From Bacillus sp. SG-1 (GTDB lineage: Bacteria; Bacillota; Bacilli; Bacillales; Bacillaceae_B): a stretch of 64,000 nucleotides of DNA. The DNA lies in the NCBI RefSeq assembly GCF_000181495.1, contig NZ_ABCF01000003.1, forward strand, positions 61,223 to 125,222. Reading direction: 5' to 3'. This document shows positions 15,697 through 24,413 of the stretch, piece after piece. The notes beneath the pieces are model-generated. The model made no database searches. It was not told where the DNA came from and saw nothing but the letters and a program-made list of their open reading frames with translations. The position numbers and the translations under genes were made by a program. How positions within the stretch are numbered: position 1 is the stretch's first letter; the number at the start of each line of letters is the position of its first letter.

Positions 15697-17643
15697 ATGT
15701 TCACAGAGATCAAGAAAGTAATACAAGAAGAGATGTCAGGCAGGCAGGCGTTCAGATATGCAGACCGGATTGCGCAATATCACCGCATCCAGGCGTCACC
15801 GGGATACCGCGAAGCAGCACATGAAGTGTTGAAACTATTAAAACGTGATGGCGTGGAAGCGGAACTGGTATCGTACCCAGCACGATTCGGCGAGCGGTTC
15901 CTATCCCATCAATCGTTTAAAGAATGGAGTTGCGAAAATGCAGAGCTCTGGATTGAAACCCCTGAGCGCAAACGGATTGCCAGATTCCAAGAGGAAGAGA
16001 TTTCAATCGTCCAAAGGAGCATTTCGACACCACCGGAAGGAGTAGAGGCGGAACTAGTTGTCATTGAAAATGCCGAAGAAGAAAGCAGTTATGAAGGACT
16101 GGACCTTGAGGGCAAGATTGCGCTTGTGAGAGGAAATCAGTTCATTATCCATGCCTTGGCGGTCGAGAAATATAAATGTGCCGGGCTGATCTTTGATAAT
16201 CTGGCTGAATTCAAGCCGGTCCGGACGCGCATGGATTTACCGGATACCCGCCAGTACACATCCTATTGGTGGCATCACGAAGAGGAAGTGAAGTCATTCG
16301 GGTTTGTCGTCTCCCCAAGAATCGGAGAAAAGCTCAGAAATATGGCGAAAAAGGGGACGATCCGTTTGAAGGCAAATGTAAAAGCAGAACTGAAAGACGG
16401 ACACTTCGAGAACATCGAATACTTCATCCCCGGCAAAAAAGAACAGGAAATCCTGCTCGTCAGCCATCTATGTCACCCTTACCCAGGAGGGCAGGACAAC
16501 GCTTCCGGACCGGGAACATTAATGGAAGTCATGCGGACTTTGACCCGCTTGATAAAAGGAGGAAAGCTGCCGCAGCCTGAACTTGGAATCCGTTTCTTAA
16601 TGATGCCGGAAATGACAGGTACTGCAGCTTATTTCCAACAGCATCAAGACCGACTAGCCAAAACGATCGCAGCATTAAATCTGGATATGGTTGGAGCGGA
16701 TCAAACGAAGGGCGGCGGGCCGCTGTGCATTGAACAGCCGCCAATGGCTGCACCGACTTTCCTGGACAGGTTTGCCTTCGGGTTAGTCGAAGAAACAGCG
16801 AACAATACATCCAACTTCACGGGCACCTCTCGATACAGTACGGTTCACTATGTCAAAACGCGCTTCTCCGGCGGCAGCGATCACTATATTATTTCGGATC
16901 CGACCATCGGGATTCCGTGTCCGATGCTGATTCAATGGCCGGACAAGCATTATCACACAACCTCGGATTCTACTAATCATCTTGATGAAAAGATGATGAG
17001 ATTAGTCGGAACTGTCACTGCCTTATATAGTTACGGGTTGGCAAATGGGGACGAGCAGGGGTGGGTTTCGTACACCTCGCAGCATATGGGCAGAGCAGGC
17101 TCTTACTTGAATGATGCCAAAGAGTGGCTGATGAAATCCAATCCTTCTAAAAAAGCATTCCAGGATGCGTTCTCGTTTTATGTTGGATATGAAAAAGACT
17201 CCCTATTACAGCTGGAAGAGTATGCTAACATTCGCGGTTTTAATAGTTTGCTGGAGGAAATTGCGAAGCTGAAACACCTGATAGATGAGCAAGCCGAAAT
17301 CATTTCTACCATCGGAGAACATAGGCTTTCAGTGTTTACAGAGGAAAAGGAACATCCCGACTGGACGAACGCTGTTTATAAAAGAAACTATCAGGGACCT
17401 ATCCGCCTGGTCGGTGAGATTGCTCTCCTTCCTTTAAAGGAAAGAGTTCATTGGTTAAAAGAAGTGGAACCGAAAATCCCGATGGGCTATGCAGACTTCA
17501 TTTTGTATTGGATGGACGGGAAGCGGACCGTCCAGGAAACACTTGATCTAACATTCTATGAAACCGGTCAGTTTTATCCCGAGTATGTAAAAGAACTCCT
17601 GAAACTCTACTCGAAGCTCAATATCATAAAGATGAGTTTATGA
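15697..17643 (+). CDS. M28 family metallopeptidase (DUF4910-type)
   Basis: 648 residues; ATG preceded by GGAGGGG. A zinc aminopeptidase core is visible: ILLVSHLCHPYPGGQDNASG supplies a His and an Asp, MMPEMTGTAAYF a Glu, AALNLDMVGAD an Asp, and KHYHTTSDSTNH a His. The region between residues 140 and 180 (LEGKIALVRGN) looks like an inserted PA-type domain, as in other M28 enzymes. The C-terminal 120 residues (KRTVQETLDLTFYETGQF) resemble a small winged domain. No signal peptide is seen, so it is probably cytoplasmic and acts on peptides or N-acylated amino acids. It overlaps the DUF3221 gene by four bases. Confidence 0.82.
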   Translation: MFTEIKKVIQEEMSGRQAFRYADRIAQYHRIQASPGYREAAHEVLKLLKRDGVEAELVSYPARFGERFLSHQSFKEWSCENAELWIETPERKRIARFQEEEISIVQRSISTPPEGVEAELVVIENAEEESSYEGLDLEGKIALVRGNQFIIHALAVEKYKCAGLIFDNLAEFKPVRTRMDLPDTRQYTSYWWHHEEEVKSFGFVVSPRIGEKLRNMAKKGTIRLKANVKAELKDGHFENIEYFIPGKKEQEILLVSHLCHPYPGGQDNASGPGTLMEVMRTLTRLIKGGKLPQPELGIRFLMMPEMTGTAAYFQQHQDRLAKTIAALNLDMVGADQTKGGGPLCIEQPPMAAPTFLDRFAFGLVEETANNTSNFTGTSRYSTVHYVKTRFSGGSDHYIISDPTIGIPCPMLIQWPDKHYHTTSDSTNHLDEKMMRLVGTVTALYSYGLANGDEQGWVSYTSQHMGRAGSYLNDAKEWLMKSNPSKKAFQDAFSFYVGYEKDSLLQLEEYANIRGFNSLLEEIAKLKHLIDEQAEIISTIGEHRLSVFTEEKEHPDWTNAVYKRNYQGPIRLVGEIALLPLKERVHWLKEVEPKIPMGYADFILYWMDGKRTVQETLDLTFYETGQFYPEYVKELLKLYSKLNIIKMSL

Positions 17644-18005
17644 TGCATAGGAAAAAGATAATCCTGCTAATAGTTTTCATGTTTGTCTTTTTGTCCACAT
17701 CTTTCTTGATCAAAAGCTTTTCAAACATGACTGATGAGGAAAGTGGACAACTAAGTGTGGAAGGGATAATTGGGGGGATTAACGGTGAGCAGCTATTAAT
17801 TGTACAAGGGCTGAACAGCGAGGAAGTAAGGAATTTATCTGAAAGAGAAATTCTAGCAAATTCAACAAGTGCAACTTACTTTACCTTGCTAGATAGTGAA
17901 GAAAAGTTAGCTGTGGGTTATAAAGTAAAGGTTTGGTATGAGAATTTAGATACTTCTAATCCAGCAAGGGGTACAGCTACTAAGATATCGGTTATAGATA
18001 ACTAG
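17640..18005 (+). CDS. DUF3221 domain membrane-anchored protein
   Basis: 121 residues, with ATG overlapping the previous stop codon (ATGA), so translation is probably coupled. An N-terminal hydrophobic segment (IILLIVFMFVFLSTSFLI) acts as signal anchor. The exported domain starts LSVEGIIGGINGEQLLIVQG and ends GYKVKVWYENLDTSNPARG, the DUF3221/YobA-like pattern of an OB-like strand set. Function of the family is unknown to me. Pairing with a peptidase gene may be accidental. Confidence 0.75.
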   Translation: MMHRKKIILLIVFMFVFLSTSFLIKSFSNMTDEESGQLSVEGIIGGINGEQLLIVQGLNSEEVRNLSEREILANSTSATYFTLLDSEEKLAVGYKVKVWYENLDTSNPARGTATKISVIDN

Positions 18006-18079
18006 GATTCTAATCTTTCACGGACTAGAAGAACCCTACCAAGCTAGATATTATAACTAAAACAGGAGGTGCATAAAAC

Positions 18080-19177
18080 ATGACAAAGATATTTGACCTC
18101 GACACACCGACATTGCTGCTGGATTACCAGAAGCTAATGAAAAATATTAACGAGATTGCCAGCTTTGCCAAGGAACACAGTCTTTCCTACAGGCCGCATA
18201 TCAAGACACATAAGTCCGTTGAAATCGCGAAACTGCAGCTGCAGGCGGGGGCTATCGGCATAACGACCGCGACCATCCCGGAAGCAGAAGCGATGGCTGC
18301 CGGCGGGATCAATGACATCTTGATCGCCTATCCAATCGCTAGCCCGCAGAAGATTAAGAGGTTGATTGCACTATTGGAACAGGATGTGAAGCTGAAGATA
18401 TCTGTGGATAACCCAGTGCAATTAACCCATCTGCAAAACGAGCTCGAACATACACCATTTACGTTAGAAGTTTGGATAAAAGTCAATTCAGGATTGAATC
18501 GCTGCGGAGTGGAACCTGGAAAAGACGCAGTGGCGTTAGCAAAGAACATTATGGGGTGCACTAAACTTAAGTTGGGCGGAATCTTAACTCATGCCGGACA
18601 TTCCTATGCTGCTTCAAGTTACGCTGAGATTGAACGGATTGGCAATCTGGAAGGGAAAACGGTAGTGGAAAGTGCAGAGGAGTGTGAAAAAGCCGGGATT
18701 CCTATTCCTGTACGAAGTGTCGGTTCCACGCCTACCTATAAAATTTCCGGTAATGTACCAGGAATTACGGAGATCAGGCCGGGGAATGCGGTGTTTTTTG
18801 ACAGCATCCAGGCAGGATTAGGGGTAACATCCCTTGAAAACTGTGCACTTACCGTATTGGCTTCCGTTGTTGGAGTTTATTCCAATCGGATTGTCTTGGA
18901 TACCGGAAGTAAAACCCTTTGCCTCGATAAAGGGGCACATGGAAACGAGACAGTAAGAGGATTCGGCCATATCATTGGCCACCCAGAAATCACGGTAGAA
19001 CGGTTATCTGAAGAGCATGGGGTGGGGACTTTTACAGGAGAGGGTTCTCTGAAATTGAATGATAAGGTGCAGATTATCCCTAATCATGCTTGTACAGTGG
19101 CAAATCAGTTTGAGGAATATGCTGTTCATGAAGAGGGGAAAGTGATTACCACTTGGAAGGTCGAACGAAAAAAATAA
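18080..19177 (+). CDS. D-threonine aldolase / D-serine dehydratase-like PLP enzyme
   Basis: 365 residues; ATG after a CAGGAGG ribosome binding site. DTPTLLLDYQKLMKNI, then SYRPHIKTHKSVEIA with Lys42 as the likely PLP Schiff-base residue, is the fold-type III (alanine racemase-like) barrel. GSTPTYKISGN, ITEIRPGNAVFFD and the C-terminal PNHACTVANQFEEY (His and Cys as probable metal ligands) mark the DSD1/D-threonine aldolase group. The reaction is therefore probably aldol cleavage or dehydration of a D-hydroxy amino acid, with a divalent metal. It is monocistronic by context and followed by an R2 palindrome. Confidence 0.88.
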   Translation: MTKIFDLDTPTLLLDYQKLMKNINEIASFAKEHSLSYRPHIKTHKSVEIAKLQLQAGAIGITTATIPEAEAMAAGGINDILIAYPIASPQKIKRLIALLEQDVKLKISVDNPVQLTHLQNELEHTPFTLEVWIKVNSGLNRCGVEPGKDAVALAKNIMGCTKLKLGGILTHAGHSYAASSYAEIERIGNLEGKTVVESAEECEKAGIPIPVRSVGSTPTYKISGNVPGITEIRPGNAVFFDSIQAGLGVTSLENCALTVLASVVGVYSNRIVLDTGSKTLCLDKGAHGNETVRGFGHIIGHPEITVERLSEEHGVGTFTGEGSLKLNDKVQIIPNHACTVANQFEEYAVHEEGKVITTWKVERKK

Positions 19178-19242
19178 CCACTCAATGCTGTGTAAAAAAG
19201 AGCTTTAATCTAAGTATCAAAGCTCTATAGGAATAAAAATCA

Positions 19243-19290
19243 GGGCCTGTCCCCCAGTACACTAAATACAACGTACTGGGCGGCAGGCCC
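19243..19290. repeat. R2 palindromic element
   Basis: GGGCCTG / CAGGCCC outer arms and CCCAGTAC / GTACTGGG inner arms. A smaller hairpin (AGAGCTTT / AAAGCTCT, 19199-19226) precedes it; together they may end transcription of the aldolase-like gene. Confidence 0.7.
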
Positions 19291-19338
19291 TTCTTCTAAT
19301 AATAAAACTTGCGTCTCTGAGAAAAGTTCAGTACTATA

Positions 19339-19366
19339 TATCTAAATGATACATATCTTTTAGATA
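19339..19366. promoter_or_regulatory. Candidate PadR operator
   Basis: TATCTAAA and TTTAGATA are perfect 8-bp arms with a 12-bp spacer, ending 12 bp before the PadR ATG. Autoregulation of the padR-DUF4188 operon is inferred. Confidence 0.6.
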
Positions 19367-19377
19367 GGTGGTTCGAT

Positions 19378-19935
19378 ATGAAGAAATATAACGATACAAC
19401 TTACGCTATTCTAGGCATCCTGACAACGAACTGTAAATCGGGATATGCCATTAAACAGCTTATTGATAATAGCCTGAATCACTTCTGGAAAATCAGCTAC
19501 GGTCAAATATACCCTGCCCTGAAACTCATTGTTCAAGATGGCCTGGCGGAAATCAAGGAAAATTCCAGTCCTGGTAAAAGGGATAAAAATGAATACCACC
19601 TTACACCTAAAGGAAAAGAAGTCTTAAAAAGCTGGCTGGAGCAGCCGATTGAACAATTGCCGGTCGAACGTAATGAAATCTTATTGAAATTGTTCTTTGG
19701 ACAGCATCAGACGAGAGAAAAGACCAACTTACTTTTACTGAACTATAAGCGGGATTTGGAAAAGCGTTATCAAACGTATATCACAATTGAACAATCCATA
19801 ACCGCCAAGCATCCTCATGATAGGGATGCAGCGTATTGGCTTTTTACATTGGACTATGGAAAAAGAGTCACAAAAGCTGCTGTGGAATGGTGTGAAGTAA
19901 CGCTGGATAAGTTTTCAGAAACGGAGGGTGTGTAA
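19378..19935 (+). CDS. PadR family transcriptional regulator
   Basis: 185 residues. YAILGILTTNCKSGYAIKQL, then ISYGQIYPALKLIVQDGLAE and RDKNEYHLTPKGKEVLKSWL are the PadR winged-helix signature, and the helical C-terminal domain (YKRDLEKRYQTYITIEQ) is the long PadR/Vir type used for dimerisation. Start at the ATG at 19378; an AGGTGG sequence lies just ahead. The stop codon overlaps the ATG of the DUF4188 gene, indicating a two-gene operon. A perfect dyad lies in the promoter. Confidence 0.9.
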   Translation: MKKYNDTTYAILGILTTNCKSGYAIKQLIDNSLNHFWKISYGQIYPALKLIVQDGLAEIKENSSPGKRDKNEYHLTPKGKEVLKSWLEQPIEQLPVERNEILLKLFFGQHQTREKTNLLLLNYKRDLEKRYQTYITIEQSITAKHPHDRDAAYWLFTLDYGKRVTKAAVEWCEVTLDKFSETEGV

Positions 19936-20429
19936 TGGGAAAACAAATTTTTAATGGCCGTTATACAACTGAAAACAGCGAAGACCTTGTCGTATTTATC
20001 ATTGGAATGCGTATTAACAAGCCGTTTGCGTTTCATAAGTGGTTACCCGTTATGAACGCCATGCCTGGCATGATCAAAGAGCTCTATACCAACAAAGAAG
20101 CTTTAGGATTTCTATCGATGGAAAGTTATTTTGGACTTAGAACAACCTGTATGATCCAATATTGGCGTTCGATGGAAGACCTGCTGGCATACGCTCATAA
20201 TGAAAGGCATTTAACTGCTTGGAAGAACTTTAATAGAAAGATCGGAAACAATGGAGCTGTAGGGATTTATCATGAAACCTATCCAATAAACAGGGGAAAC
20301 TATGAATCCATTTATGGAAATATGCCTCGCTATGGATTAGGGGAAGCTTTGCAGCATATACCTATTTCTTCTGGACGAAATACGGCCAGGGAACGGATTG
20401 ATTCTCATGCCAATATGAAGAGCACCTAA
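19935..20429 (+). CDS. DUF4188 family protein (putative monooxygenase-like)
   Basis: 164 residues, starting at an ATG overlapping the PadR stop (TAATG). NSEDLVVFIIGMRINKPFAF and MIQYWRSMEDLLAYAHNERH are the conserved parts of DUF4188 proteins, which have a dimeric alpha/beta barrel (ABM-like) shape. ERHLTAWKNFNRKIGNNGAV continues the domain. The reaction is unknown; relatives are often annotated as monooxygenases or haem-degrading-like on fold grounds only. Operon with the PadR regulator suggests inducible expression in response to a small toxic compound. Confidence 0.82.
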   Translation: MGKQIFNGRYTTENSEDLVVFIIGMRINKPFAFHKWLPVMNAMPGMIKELYTNKEALGFLSMESYFGLRTTCMIQYWRSMEDLLAYAHNERHLTAWKNFNRKIGNNGAVGIYHETYPINRGNYESIYGNMPRYGLGEALQHIPISSGRNTARERIDSHANMKST

Positions 20430-20514
20430 CCGGTTCCCCAAACAGCTCATTAGACATTAAGTCTCTATCCCATATACGATAATCCTATAAAAGAAATCAG
20501 AAAGGGTGGATACA

Positions 20515-21165
20515 TTGAACATTCTTGTAGTCGGAGCAAATGGACAAATCGGAAAACAGTTAGTCGGCATCATTCAGGACAGCGGCAGTCATACGGCCAA
20601 GGCAATGATACGTAAACAGGAGCAGGCATCCCATTTCGAATCGCTGGGGGCTGAAACCGCCGTAGTGAATTTAGAAGGAGAAATTGAAGATATCGCAAAA
20701 GCAGCAGAAGGAGTCGACGCCATCGTCTTCACAGCCGGTTCCGGACCGCACACGGGTGCTGACAAAACCCTCATGATTGACTTGGACGGTGCGGTAAAAA
20801 CCATTAAAGCAGCTGAAAAAGCAGGCGTGAAGCGGTTTGTCATGGTGAGCTCATTTGATACAACCCGTAAAGCGATACAGGAAGCCCCGGAATCCTTTGC
20901 ACCCTATGTAGTCGCCAAGCACTATGCAGATGAGTGGCTGCGGGGAACAGACTTAGATTTCACCATCGTCCACCCTGGCAGGCTTACAAATGAGAACGGT
21001 ACTGGAAAAGTGGAAGCCGCAAGTGAAGTGGAAAGAGGAGAAATTTCACGTGAGGATGTTGCGCAGGTTCTCTTTGAGTGCCTAGAGAGTGATTCGACAA
21101 TTGGGAAAGAGTTTCAGGTAGTGAGCGGATCTACGTCTGTTAAAGACGTCATAAGCAATTTATAA
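20515..21165 (+). CDS. yhfK: YhfK-like atypical SDR (NAD(P)H-binding) protein
   Basis: The TTG at 20515 is preferred: AAAGGGTGG sits seven bases upstream, whereas the GTG at 20506 overlaps that site. The protein begins NILVVGANGQIGKQLVGII, the GxxGxxG dinucleotide site of atypical short-chain dehydrogenases. DAIVFTAGSGPHTGADKTLM, KRFVMVSSFDT and DEWLRGTDLDFTIVHPGRL match the YhfK group in B. subtilis. It probably binds NAD(P)H; the substrate is unknown. A decayed relative of this gene lies at 38224-38499. Terminator at 21182-21232. Confidence 0.85.
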   Translation: MNILVVGANGQIGKQLVGIIQDSGSHTAKAMIRKQEQASHFESLGAETAVVNLEGEIEDIAKAAEGVDAIVFTAGSGPHTGADKTLMIDLDGAVKTIKAAEKAGVKRFVMVSSFDTTRKAIQEAPESFAPYVVAKHYADEWLRGTDLDFTIVHPGRLTNENGTGKVEAASEVERGEISREDVAQVLFECLESDSTIGKEFQVVSGSTSVKDVISNL

Positions 21166-21181
21166 ATACAGAACAAAAATG

Positions 21182-21232
21182 AAAGCATACAATCCCAACA
21201 CTTTTGACAGTGAAAGGGGCTGTATGCTTTTT
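21182..21232. terminator. Terminator between convergent yhfK-like and OFA genes
   Basis: AAGCATACA pairs with TGTATGCTT across a long loop containing a second small hairpin; ends in TTTTTT. Confidence 0.7.
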
Positions 21233-21234
21233 TC

Positions 21235-22512
21235 TTATTGAACAGTCACTCCACCTTTGGAGTAGACAGTATTTTTTTCTTGATTTTGCATCCTTTTAAT
21301 ATCAGCACGCAAGAACAGGCTGATCACGAAGGCGCAAGCGATTAACCCGAGGAAAACATAGAATACAGGAATGTAGCTCCCGGTTGCTCCTTTAATATTC
21401 GAAACAAGCAGAGGTCCAAGGATTCCGCCAAGAGACCAAGTTGTTAATAGATATCCGTGTATGGCCCCGAGCTGCTTTGTGCCGAACAGATCCCCAATAA
21501 AGGCTGGTAGATTGGAGAAGCCGCCGCCATAACAACTGACCACTAATAAAATCATTGTTTGAAACAGGATTACATTGGTTGTCATTGGAAGTGTGACAAA
21601 CGCAACCAATTGTATGACGAAAAAGATGATAAACACATTTTGCCTGCCTAAATAATCCGAAGCGGCAGCCCAGCCCAATCTTCCGCCGCCATTGAATATC
21701 CCCATGATTCCGACCATCGTTGCGGCCGCTGCAGCAGATAACCCGACGATGTCCTGAGCCATTGGAGAGGCAACGGAGATCATCATGATTCCGGCACTTG
21801 TATTGATTAACATCATGGACCATAACATCCAAAAGTGTTTGGTTTTGATGGCTTCCTTTGCTGTTAGCTGCCTTAAGTCTTCTCGGACGGTTTTCTGACC
21901 GCCGGCAACTGCTTTCTTTAGGGTATCTGGCAGCCAGTCTTCCTTAGGAGGCGCAATATAGGAAGCCCCCAGGACCATAAGGATGAAATAACTTGCACCT
22001 AATATGTAAAAGGTACTCGAAATTCCGATGGATACCATAAGAGCAGCGGCAACTGGAGCGGTAATGAGTGCCCCCGTACCAAAGCCGAGTACAGCCATAC
22101 CCGTTGCCAAGCCTCTACGGTCAGGGAACCATTTTACTAATGTAGATACAGGTGAGATATATCCAATCCCTAACCCTAATCCACTAAGCAATCCATACGT
22201 GATGATGAATAGGATTGAAGAATCCAGCGTGACAGCAATCCCAGAACCGGCTTGTCCCAACCCGAACAATACAGCCGCAACAGCCGCAGACTTCCTTGGG
22301 CCGTTCCTTTCCACGAAGCTTCCCATAAAGGCCGCCGTAAATCCTGCAAGCGCCATCATAACTGTGAATGCTAAAGTAACGTGTGATTCTGACCATCCCA
22401 TTGAATCAATCAGCGGATTTTTATAAACGCTATACGCATAAGCCGCACCAATAGAAAGGTGGATCGCAATCGCCGATAAAGCAATAAGCCACCTGTTTTT
22501 TGTTCCCTTCAC
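21235..22512 (-). CDS. OFA family MFS transporter (oxalate/formate antiporter-like)
   Basis: About 425 residues from a GTG at 22512, seven bases after AAAGGGGGAAG; the frame extended to 22572 has no such site. Twelve membrane segments are predicted. The start NRWLIALSAIAIHLSIGAAY and YSVYKNPLIDSMGWSESHV are typical of the OFA group, as are VERNGPRKSAAVAAVLFGLG (the MFS loop 2-3 motif) and PDRRGLATGMAVLGFGTGAL. The substrate is likely a small monocarboxylate or oxalate, by family only. It is monocistronic. Of the 310 bp upstream (22513-22822) I recognise nothing beyond promoter-like AT-rich sequence. Confidence 0.88.
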   Translation of the reverse strand: MKGTKNRWLIALSAIAIHLSIGAAYAYSVYKNPLIDSMGWSESHVTLAFTVMMALAGFTAAFMGSFVERNGPRKSAAVAAVLFGLGQAGSGIAVTLDSSILFIITYGLLSGLGLGIGYISPVSTLVKWFPDRRGLATGMAVLGFGTGALITAPVAAALMVSIGISSTFYILGASYFILMVLGASYIAPPKEDWLPDTLKKAVAGGQKTVREDLRQLTAKEAIKTKHFWMLWSMMLINTSAGIMMISVASPMAQDIVGLSAAAAATMVGIMGIFNGGGRLGWAAASDYLGRQNVFIIFFVIQLVAFVTLPMTTNVILFQTMILLVVSCYGGGFSNLPAFIGDLFGTKQLGAIHGYLLTTWSLGGILGPLLVSNIKGATGSYIPVFYVFLGLIACAFVISLFLRADIKRMQNQEKNTVYSKGGVTVQ

Positions 22513-22822
22513 ATTACTTCCCCCTTTGTAAAAATAGTTTCTCCGTGAAATCTCCCAAAAATTGTATGACATCTACAAATATAATATATTTCGAAGTAAA
22601 AATCTAACAATTTAGACTAATTAAATAATTTAGATAATTAAAATGAGTAAATAGGCTGAAAAAACAACCTGTAAACTGACTATAATCAGGGATAAGTCTG
22701 CCGGGTATATGTGGGTGGGAGAATGATTCTGTTCATCCATAAGTCCGGTATGGATTGATATGTACTTATTGATGAATTAATATATATGGTATCAAATTTA
22801 TGTTACCTTGGAGTGAGCTTAG

Positions 22823-22969
22823 GTGAAATGGATTCCTCGAAAAAATAAGAAACCTCTTATAGTATTTATCCTTATTATTCTATTCATTGCTGGTGTGCTC
22901 GATATCATTTTTGAGGGCTTGCTCTTTCAATTATTACCGGATGCTGTTCAGGCATTTTTAAAAGGGTAA
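22823..22969 (+). CDS. 48-residue single-pass membrane protein
   Basis: GTG at 22823, preceded by TTGGAGTGAGC. The product starts MKWIPRKNKKPLIVFILIIL: a basic N-terminus, one hydrophobic segment, then an amphipathic FEGLLFQLLPDAVQAFLKG tail. It is closed by a strong terminator only eight bases after the stop, which supports a real transcript. No family recognised. Confidence 0.6.
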   Translation: MKWIPRKNKKPLIVFILIILFIAGVLDIIFEGLLFQLLPDAVQAFLKG

Positions 22970-22976
22970 AATATTC

Positions 22977-23011
22977 AGGGCTGCCCCCAAACGCTACCGG
23001 GGGCAGCCCTG
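22977..23011 (+). terminator. Strong terminator after the 48-residue gene (R2-like)
   Basis: CAGGGCTGCCCCC and GGGGGCAGCCCTG are perfect 13-bp arms around AAACGCTAC, followed by TTCTTTT. Similar in style to R2 palindromes. Confidence 0.8.
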
Positions 23012-23103
23012 TTCTTTTAGAACCAGGAAAAAGAGTAAAACCCCCTGGATTCAGACGGTTTCATTTCGTAATTATGTATTTGAATCAAGCAAGTTTTGAA
23101 TTC

Positions 23104-23475
23104 TTAACGATGTTGATCGACAAGGATTGCGTTGCCATCCGGGTCTTCCACTGTAAAATAAGCAGGACCCTCCGTGGATTCATCAACTTCTTTCATGATC
23201 TTAATGCCTTTTTCTTTAAGCTCTTTTTGCAATGCTCTCACATCTGTAAACGAATCTATGTTTTCGGCATTTTCATTCCAACCCGGATTAAAAGTCAGGA
23301 TATTTTTATCAAACATGCCCTGGAAGAGCCCGATAATACAATTCTCATTTTTCATAATCAGGTAATTATGCTCCACATTACCCCCTAATGAACTAAACCC
23401 CAGTTTTTCGTAGAACTCTTTAGATGCTTGAAGATCCTTTACAGTCAGGCTTACAGAAAATGCACCAAGTTTCAT
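23104..23475 (-). CDS. VOC family protein (glyoxalase/extradiol-like)
   Basis: 123 residues, beginning KLGAFSVSLTVKDLQASKEF with a GGAAAGGGGA ribosome binding site. One beta-alpha-beta-beta-beta unit is followed by a second: LKEKGIKIMKEVDESTEGPA and YFTVEDPDGNAILVDQHR. The terminal Asp/Gln-His replaces the usual metal-binding Glu, so catalytic metal binding is doubtful. It is a stand-alone gene without an evident regulator. Function not assigned. Confidence 0.8.
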   Translation of the reverse strand: MKLGAFSVSLTVKDLQASKEFYEKLGFSSLGGNVEHNYLIMKNENCIIGLFQGMFDKNILTFNPGWNENAENIDSFTDVRALQKELKEKGIKIMKEVDESTEGPAYFTVEDPDGNAILVDQHR

Positions 23476-23720
23476 GAATACAATCCCCTTTCCTTTGTTA
23501 TGAAAAGCCTTTCGTACAAATAAGTATAATGGGGGATAGCGGAAGATACAACAAGCGTTCAGGGTTGTTGAAAATCAGGACCTGCCTCCGCATGTAACCT
23601 TTAAAACATTTTAATAATTGAAAAATCAACAAACAAATTCTGTTAGAAATTGCTATAATATTTCTTGTAGGAATAATGGTAAAAATTGCATTTATTAAAG
23701 AGAACAAGGGGGAGCGGCGA

Positions 23721-24191
23721 ATGTCTGAGTTTAACGAAAACCCGTTAATCAAGAACGAAGAAAAGAAACCAAAAGTCAAGGTGGAAAGAAAAGAAGGAGA
23801 GCCAACCGCCGCATTTAAAGGCGCAAGCTGGGCAGCATTGATTGCAGGTGTATCTGCTTATCTAATTGGCCTATTCAATGCGGGAATGGAGCTGAACGAG
23901 AAAGGCTATTACTTTGCTGTATTGGTATTCGGCCTGTATGCAGCGGTATCGCTTCAGAAAGCAGTAAGGGACAAGGAAGAGGATATCCCCGTTTCGGGCA
24001 TTTATTACGGAATCAGTTGGTTTGCAGTGATTGTATCGATTTCATTGATGGCGATAGGACTTTATAATGCCGGAAGTATCATCTTAAGTGAAAAAGGATT
24101 CTATGGTATGTCATTTGTTCTCAGTCTATTTGCGGCCATCACCATTCAGAAAAATATTCGAGATACGCAGTTAGCCAGGGAAAGAGATTAA
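23721..24191 (+). CDS. YiaA/YiaB family membrane protein
   Basis: 156 residues from the ATG at 23721 with AGGGGGAGCGG upstream; the longer frame starting at 23676 lacks a site. A charged N-terminal tail of about 40 residues precedes two repeats of a two-helix YiaAB unit: WAALIAGVSAYLIGLFNAGM with YYFAVLVFGLYAAVSLQKAV, and WFAVIVSISLMAIGLYNAGS with FYGMSFVLSLFAAITIQKNI. Each unit ends in QK-x-R-D, a family hallmark. Role unknown; integral membrane. Confidence 0.85.
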   Translation: MSEFNENPLIKNEEKKPKVKVERKEGEPTAAFKGASWAALIAGVSAYLIGLFNAGMELNEKGYYFAVLVFGLYAAVSLQKAVRDKEEDIPVSGIYYGISWFAVIVSISLMAIGLYNAGSIILSEKGFYGMSFVLSLFAAITIQKNIRDTQLARERD

Positions 24192-24198
24192 CAATGTT

Positions 24199-24232
24199 GG
24201 GCGGTGCAGTTCTACTGTGCTGCCTTTTACTA
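24199..24232 (+). terminator. Hairpin after the YiaAB gene
   Basis: GGCGGTGCAG and CTGTGCTGCC pair with one internal mismatch, followed by TTTTAC. Confidence 0.55.
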
Positions 24233-24311
24233 TTTGCAAGGATAAAGACTAGCACTCTTTCGGAAATACACTTGTATTCAGGAGGCTGCTTGCTTCTTAA
24301 CAAGACTCCCT

Positions 24312-24341
24312 TAATGCTGACTCTTAGTTCAGCATTTTTTT
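24312..24341 (+). terminator. Terminator upstream of the replication pair
   Basis: AATGCTGA pairs with TTCAGCATT around CTCTTAG and is followed by seven T residues. It isolates the following DnaD-like operon from upstream transcription. Confidence 0.7.
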
Positions 24342-24413
24342 ATTGAAGGGTGTCCTTTTTGCAAAAACTTCTCTATATAACCAATGAAAACCTAATATAG
24401 GGAGGAAATAATA

